Positions 60,785-64,000 of a stretch of DNA of 64,000 bases are shown piece after piece (position 1 is the stretch's first letter; each line of letters opens with the position of its first letter). The position numbers and the translations under genes are program-made. The notes beneath the pieces were generated by a model, which worked only from the letters and a program-made list of their open reading frames with translations, made no database searches and had not been told where the DNA came from. The stretch is from NCBI RefSeq assembly GCF_030246865.1, contig NZ_CP126738.1, positions 2,666,001-2,730,000 of the forward strand. The letters run 5' to 3'. Source of the DNA: Microbacterium sp. zg-B96. GTDB lineage: Bacteria; Actinomycetota; Actinomycetes; Actinomycetales; Microbacteriaceae.

Positions 60785-62035
60785 ATGAAACCCCAAACGC
60801 CCATGTGGATGCCGGACTTCCGTCGCGTCTGGACGGCTCAGGGTGCGGCCGTGCTCGCCGATGAGATCGGCGAGCTGGCCATCCCGCTGCTGGCGGTGCT
60901 GATGCTGCACGCGTCGGCGGCCGATCTCGGCCTGCTCGGGGTGGCACGGTGGGCGCCGTTCCTGATCCTCGCGCTGCCGCTGGGGGTGCTCGTGGATCGG
61001 CTGCGCCGCCGCCCCCTGCTCGTGACCGCGAACGTCGTGCGGGCGGTGGTGATCACCGCGACCGCGATCATCGCGGCATCCGGCGGGTTGTCCATGCCGC
61101 TGCTGATCGCGCTGGTGGGCATCGTCGGGTGCGGCCTCGTACTGTTCGAGGTCGCGACACCGTCCTTCCTCCCGGCGGTCGTGCCCGTGGCCTTCCTGCC
61201 GCAGGCGAACGCGCGCCTGCAGGCGACGACGGCCACGATGCAGGTCGGCGGGCCCGGCATCGGCGGGGCGCTCGTGCAGCTGCTGACCGCACCGGCGGCG
61301 CTGTGCGCGACGGCGGTGGGGTACGCGGCATCCGCCATTGCGCTGGCCCGAGTGCGCGTGCCGGAGACGCGGGGGCAGTCCACGCCGTTCCTCCGGGCGC
61401 TGCGCGACGGGCTCGCGTTCGTGCGGGCCGACCGGTACCTCGTGGCCAACCTCGGGTTCTCCGCGATCTACAACCCGTTCTCCCAATGGGTGATGGTGCT
61501 GCTGCCGCTGCACGCGGTGGCGACGTTGGGGTTGGATGCCGCGGCGATCGGCCTGGTCTTCGCGGTGGGGGCGGCCGGTGCCGTGCTGGGCGCGATGTGC
61601 TCCGCGGCGGTCGTGCGGCGATGGGGCGCGGGTCGTCCGCTGATGTGGTGCGCCGCAGTCGAGTGCGTCGTGCTGCTCGGGCTGCCCGTCGTGGAGCGTT
61701 CGTGGGGCACCGTGGCGGTCATCGCCGCGCTCGGTGGCATCCTGGCCGTCAACGGCGCCTGCACCGCACTGTCGAGCGTCATCCTCGTGACGATCCGGCA
61801 GTACCGCTCGCCGGATCGGATCCTCGGACGCGTCAATGCCAGCATGCGGTGGCTGACCTACGGCACCGTCGCGCTGGGATCGGCCGCCGGCGGGTTCGTC
61901 GGCGAAGCGATCGGCACGCGCGGGGCGATGACGATCGGGGCGATCCTGTGCCTGGGCACGATCGTGTGGGTCGCGCTGTCGCCGCTGCCGCGAATCGGCG
62001 ATCCTGCTGAGCTGGCGGTGGTCAGCCGCCGCTGA
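60785..62035 (+). CDS. MFS transporter
   Basis: A 416-residue permease with 11 or 12 hydrophobic helices. The loop-2/3 motif GVLVDRLRRRPLL (an A motif) follows the second helix. It resembles MFS_3/enterobactin-exporter-type (EntS-like) proteins; the substrate is not deducible. The ATG at 60785 is preferred over 60755 because GGGAG lies 10 bases upstream and the earlier start would overlap the promoter boxes. It is flanked by both copies of the interspersed repeat. Confidence 0.88.
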   Translation: MKPQTPMWMPDFRRVWTAQGAAVLADEIGELAIPLLAVLMLHASAADLGLLGVARWAPFLILALPLGVLVDRLRRRPLLVTANVVRAVVITATAIIAASGGLSMPLLIALVGIVGCGLVLFEVATPSFLPAVVPVAFLPQANARLQATTATMQVGGPGIGGALVQLLTAPAALCATAVGYAASAIALARVRVPETRGQSTPFLRALRDGLAFVRADRYLVANLGFSAIYNPFSQWVMVLLPLHAVATLGLDAAAIGLVFAVGAAGAVLGAMCSAAVVRRWGAGRPLMWCAAVECVVLLGLPVVERSWGTVAVIAALGGILAVNGACTALSSVILVTIRQYRSPDRILGRVNASMRWLTYGTVALGSAAGGFVGEAIGTRGAMTIGAILCLGTIVWVALSPLPRIGDPAELAVVSRR

Positions 62036-62088
62036 CGCGGCGGCGGGGTGCGGCATCCACTCCCCGGCGCCGACAGCCAGTTCCCGGA

Positions 62089-62170
62089 ACAGGAGAACTC
62101 CCCGCCACAGGACGATTTCCGCCGGAAGCGACCTGTACCGGGGAGATCGCCTACGTCGGAGAGATCGCGG
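62089..62170. repeat. interspersed palindromic repeat, copy B
   Basis: Matches copy A at 60030-60110 along 82 bases. It keeps the ACAGGACGAT/GCGACCTGT dyad and one intact CCTGTACCGG-GAGAT unit; the second unit is changed. It ends 8 bases before the ccsB stop. Confidence 0.8.
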
Positions 62171-62177
62171 TGCCGGA

Positions 62178-63227
62178 TTACTCCAGGCCGCTGTAGGCGT
62201 GCAGACCCTTGAAGAACTGGTTCACGATCGTGAAGTTGAAGATGACGGTCGCGAAGCCGATGATCGACAGCCATGCGGAGCGCACGCCGCGCCAGCCGCG
62301 GGTGGCGCGGGCGTGGATGTAGCCGGCGTAGAGCACCCAGATGACGAAGGTCCACACTTCCTTGGTGTCGAATCCCCAGTAGCGGCCCCACGCGTCGTTG
62401 GCCCAGATGGAGCCGGCGATGAGGGTGAAGGTCCAGAAGATGAACCCGATGATCGCGAACCGGTAGGCCAGCGACTCGAGCGCGTCGGCGCTGGGCAGGA
62501 TGCGCAGGAACCCGGAACGCACCGGGCGGGCGACGGCGGCGTCGACGGCGACGGCCTCGGCGGCGCGCGCACGCGTCTCGCGGTGTGCTTGGAACAGTTG
62601 CAGCACCGACAGCGCGAACGCCAGCGCGAAGAAGGCTGTCGACAGGGATGCCACGAAGACGTGGACCACAAGCCACACGCTCTTGAGCGGGTCCATGAGC
62701 GGCACGACGTCGACGTGGTAGAGCGTCGCCCCGCCGAGGAGCACGGCGACCAGGCCCGTGATGAATGCGCCGAGGAAGCGCAGGTCGTAGCGGAACAGCA
62801 CGCCGAGGTAGACCGCGACGATGAGCATGGTGCCGGTGAGGGCGAACTCGTACATGTTGGCCCACGGCACCCGCTCGGCCGCGATGCCGCGCAGCACGTC
62901 GGCGGCGACGTGGAATCCGAAGCCGAGCCACGTCAGTGCGGTGCCGATCCGCGCCCACAGGTATCGGGCGCGCTTGCCGGGGCGCGCGTCGAGTTCGGCC
63001 GCGGCCGCCTCCTCCTGCGCGCGCAGTTGACCGGCGGTCTCGCGGGCACCGGCAGCGCCGGCTCCGACGAGCTCGCGCGCACGGGCATCCTGCGCCTTGA
63101 CGGCCTGGTCGGAGCGGCGGGCGAGGTCGACGGCGTATGCCACGAAGGCCAGCGCATAGATGACGATGGCCGTCCACACCAGCAGCAGGGAGACGTCGTC
63201 GAGCGAGAGCGCTTCGGTCGCAGGCAT
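62178..63227 (-). CDS. ccsB: cytochrome c biogenesis protein CcsB
   Basis: A 349-residue CcsA/CcsB (system II) heme-handling protein. A first membrane helix is followed by a charged loop and about seven more helices. The tryptophan-rich WWD-type motif is ANDAWGRYWGFDTKEVWTF. It moves heme across the membrane with ResB for covalent attachment to apocytochrome c. The resB gene lies immediately upstream on the same strand. ATG at 63227. Confidence 0.92.
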   Translation of the reverse strand: MPATEALSLDDVSLLLVWTAIVIYALAFVAYAVDLARRSDQAVKAQDARARELVGAGAAGARETAGQLRAQEEAAAAELDARPGKRARYLWARIGTALTWLGFGFHVAADVLRGIAAERVPWANMYEFALTGTMLIVAVYLGVLFRYDLRFLGAFITGLVAVLLGGATLYHVDVVPLMDPLKSVWLVVHVFVASLSTAFFALAFALSVLQLFQAHRETRARAAEAVAVDAAVARPVRSGFLRILPSADALESLAYRFAIIGFIFWTFTLIAGSIWANDAWGRYWGFDTKEVWTFVIWVLYAGYIHARATRGWRGVRSAWLSIIGFATVIFNFTIVNQFFKGLHAYSGLE

Positions 63228-63293
63228 GGCATCCAGTCTACGTCGGGCACCTTCCGCCGAAGCGGGCGGGCAGGGCGGTACAGAGGGGTGGGG

Positions 63294-63373
63294 TGCGAGT
63301 ACTCACTCGGCGACGCGAATACTCACTCGGCGATGCGAATACTCACTCGGCAGCGCGAATACTCACTCGGGAG
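63294..63373. repeat. 20-bp tandem repeat, 4 copies
   Basis: Four units like CGCGAATACTCACTCGGCGA at exact 20-base spacing between ccsB and resB. The resB frame ends inside the third unit (TGA at 63343-63345), so its last codons are repeat-encoded. The spacing is close to two DNA turns. Confidence 0.9.
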
Positions 63374-64000
63374 CGGAGGCGGGACTCTAGGGCGTCGGTG
63401 TGGCGACGGGCGACGTCGTCGACGGCCGCGCGCAGCGTCGGGTCCTCGCCGCGGGCAAGACCGGCGTACTCGAGGCGCACGGTGCCGCCGTCGACGGTCG
63501 CCTTGACCCACATGCGCCGGCGCGGCATGAACAGCGCCACCATGAGCCCGAGGGTCGCCAGCACCGCGAAGAACAGCACCCACGGGGCGCCCACGTCGCG
63601 GTGGATGGACAGCGAGGCGAATCGCGGCACCGATTCGGTGTACCCCTCGGCACCGGCGGGCGAGGCATTCTCGAACGTCACAGTGCCCCAGCCGTTGGGA
63701 AGGTCGGCCGTCTCGCCCGGGGCCAGCTCGATCGAGTCGGCATCCACGGCGCGACCGGTGAGCTGCTCCATGCCCTCCGGGTCGAGCGTGTAGACCGAGC
63801 GGGGCGTGCCGTCGTCGATGCCGAGATCGCCGGCGTAGACGTCGAGGGTGACCACGGGGTTGATGAGCGCCGGGTACACCGAGGTCAGCGCGCCGGTGCC
63901 CAGCGCCGTCGCGGTGGGGTAGAAGAACCCGATCATGCCCAGCTGCTCCGGCAGGCCGTCGGTCACCTTGACGACACCGAGCGAGGTCATGGCGGCATCC
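63343..64000 (-). CDS. resB: cytochrome c biogenesis protein ResB, N-terminal part beyond window
   Basis: The C-terminal 218 residues of ResB (usual length 450-600). The visible part has the large extracytoplasmic domain with FYPTATALG, SVYPALINPVVTLDVYAGDLG and PGETADLPNG, then one membrane helix (WVLFFAVLATLGLMVALF) and a cytosolic end. It pairs with CcsB in system II. The tail SRVSIRAAE is encoded by the tandem repeat. The start is outside the window. Confidence 0.9.
   Translation of the reverse strand, partial: DAAMTSLGVVKVTDGLPEQLGMIGFFYPTATALGTGALTSVYPALINPVVTLDVYAGDLGIDDGTPRSVYTLDPEGMEQLTGRAVDADSIELAPGETADLPNGWGTVTFENASPAGAEGYTESVPRFASLSIHRDVGAPWVLFFAVLATLGLMVALFMPRRRMWVKATVDGGTVRLEYAGLARGEDPTLRAAVDDVARRHTDALESRLRSRVSIRAAE

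Noticed and set aside
63294..63373. CRISPR array
   Set aside because: The 20-base units have no spacers and no cas genes are present; it is a simple tandem repeat.

Overview
The window reads as a chromosome segment from a high-GC actinobacterium, most likely Microbacteriaceae (Microbacterium-like). The basis is the very high GC, many GTG starts and tightly overlapping genes, a menaquinone pathway, family-typical small genes (DUF7882, DUF6510, DUF4229, DUF4190), and a dense GGATGCC/GGCATCC word bias. The genus is inferred from recognised protein families, not from a search.

Layout. 0-6 kb: a cut DUF7882 gene, a HerA-like ATPase, a decayed MmyB-type regulator, nnrD, a histidine phosphatase, an SRPBCC protein, and a three-gene molybdenum-oxidoreductase/ferredoxin-reductase/DUF6510 operon whose first gene carries an apparent frameshift. 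6.1-10.2 kb: a compact 4.0-kb integrated element in tRNA-Met. It is bounded by 85-bp direct repeats and carries a rolling-circle-type Rep, a HEPN-like cargo gene, a zinc-ribbon protein, an HTH protein and a tyrosine integrase. 10.2-17.2 kb: tRNA-Thr, an M23 peptidase, an inositol monophosphatase-like enzyme, a carotenoid-oxidoreductase-like enzyme, a membrane protein, an EEP nuclease/phosphatase and an epimerase-like gene. 17.3-22.7 kb: a catabolic cluster (GH32/68-like hydrolase, ABC sugar importer, LacI regulator) that looks compositionally foreign. 22.8-32 kb: tRNA-Tyr, a BASS transporter, YajQ, SelO, a membrane J-protein set, an alpha/beta hydrolase and an FprA-type reductase.

32-54.4 kb is a menaquinone region: polyprenyl diphosphate synthase, menG, menF, menD, menA, menE, menB and menC. 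Embedded in it is a tightly coupled five-gene operon (33.9-40.0 kb): MoxR AAA+ ATPase, unknown protein, HExxH-plus-VWA protein, unknown protein, adenylate-forming enzyme. It sits directly downstream of nadR/pnuC. This operon is the best candidate here for an undescribed system. A PadR regulator with two paralogous membrane proteins lies beside menC.

54.4-64 kb: a TetR regulator with two clear palindromic operators faces an MMPL transporter fused to a degenerate ABC-ATPase-like domain, and a YhgE/Pip protein overlaps the MMPL gene. A CGNR regulator and an MFS transporter are bracketed by two copies of an interspersed palindromic repeat. Cytochrome c biogenesis genes ccsB and resB end the window, with a 20-bp tandem repeat between them. 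Menaquinone synthesis and cytochrome c assembly together point to an aerobic MK-based respiratory chain.
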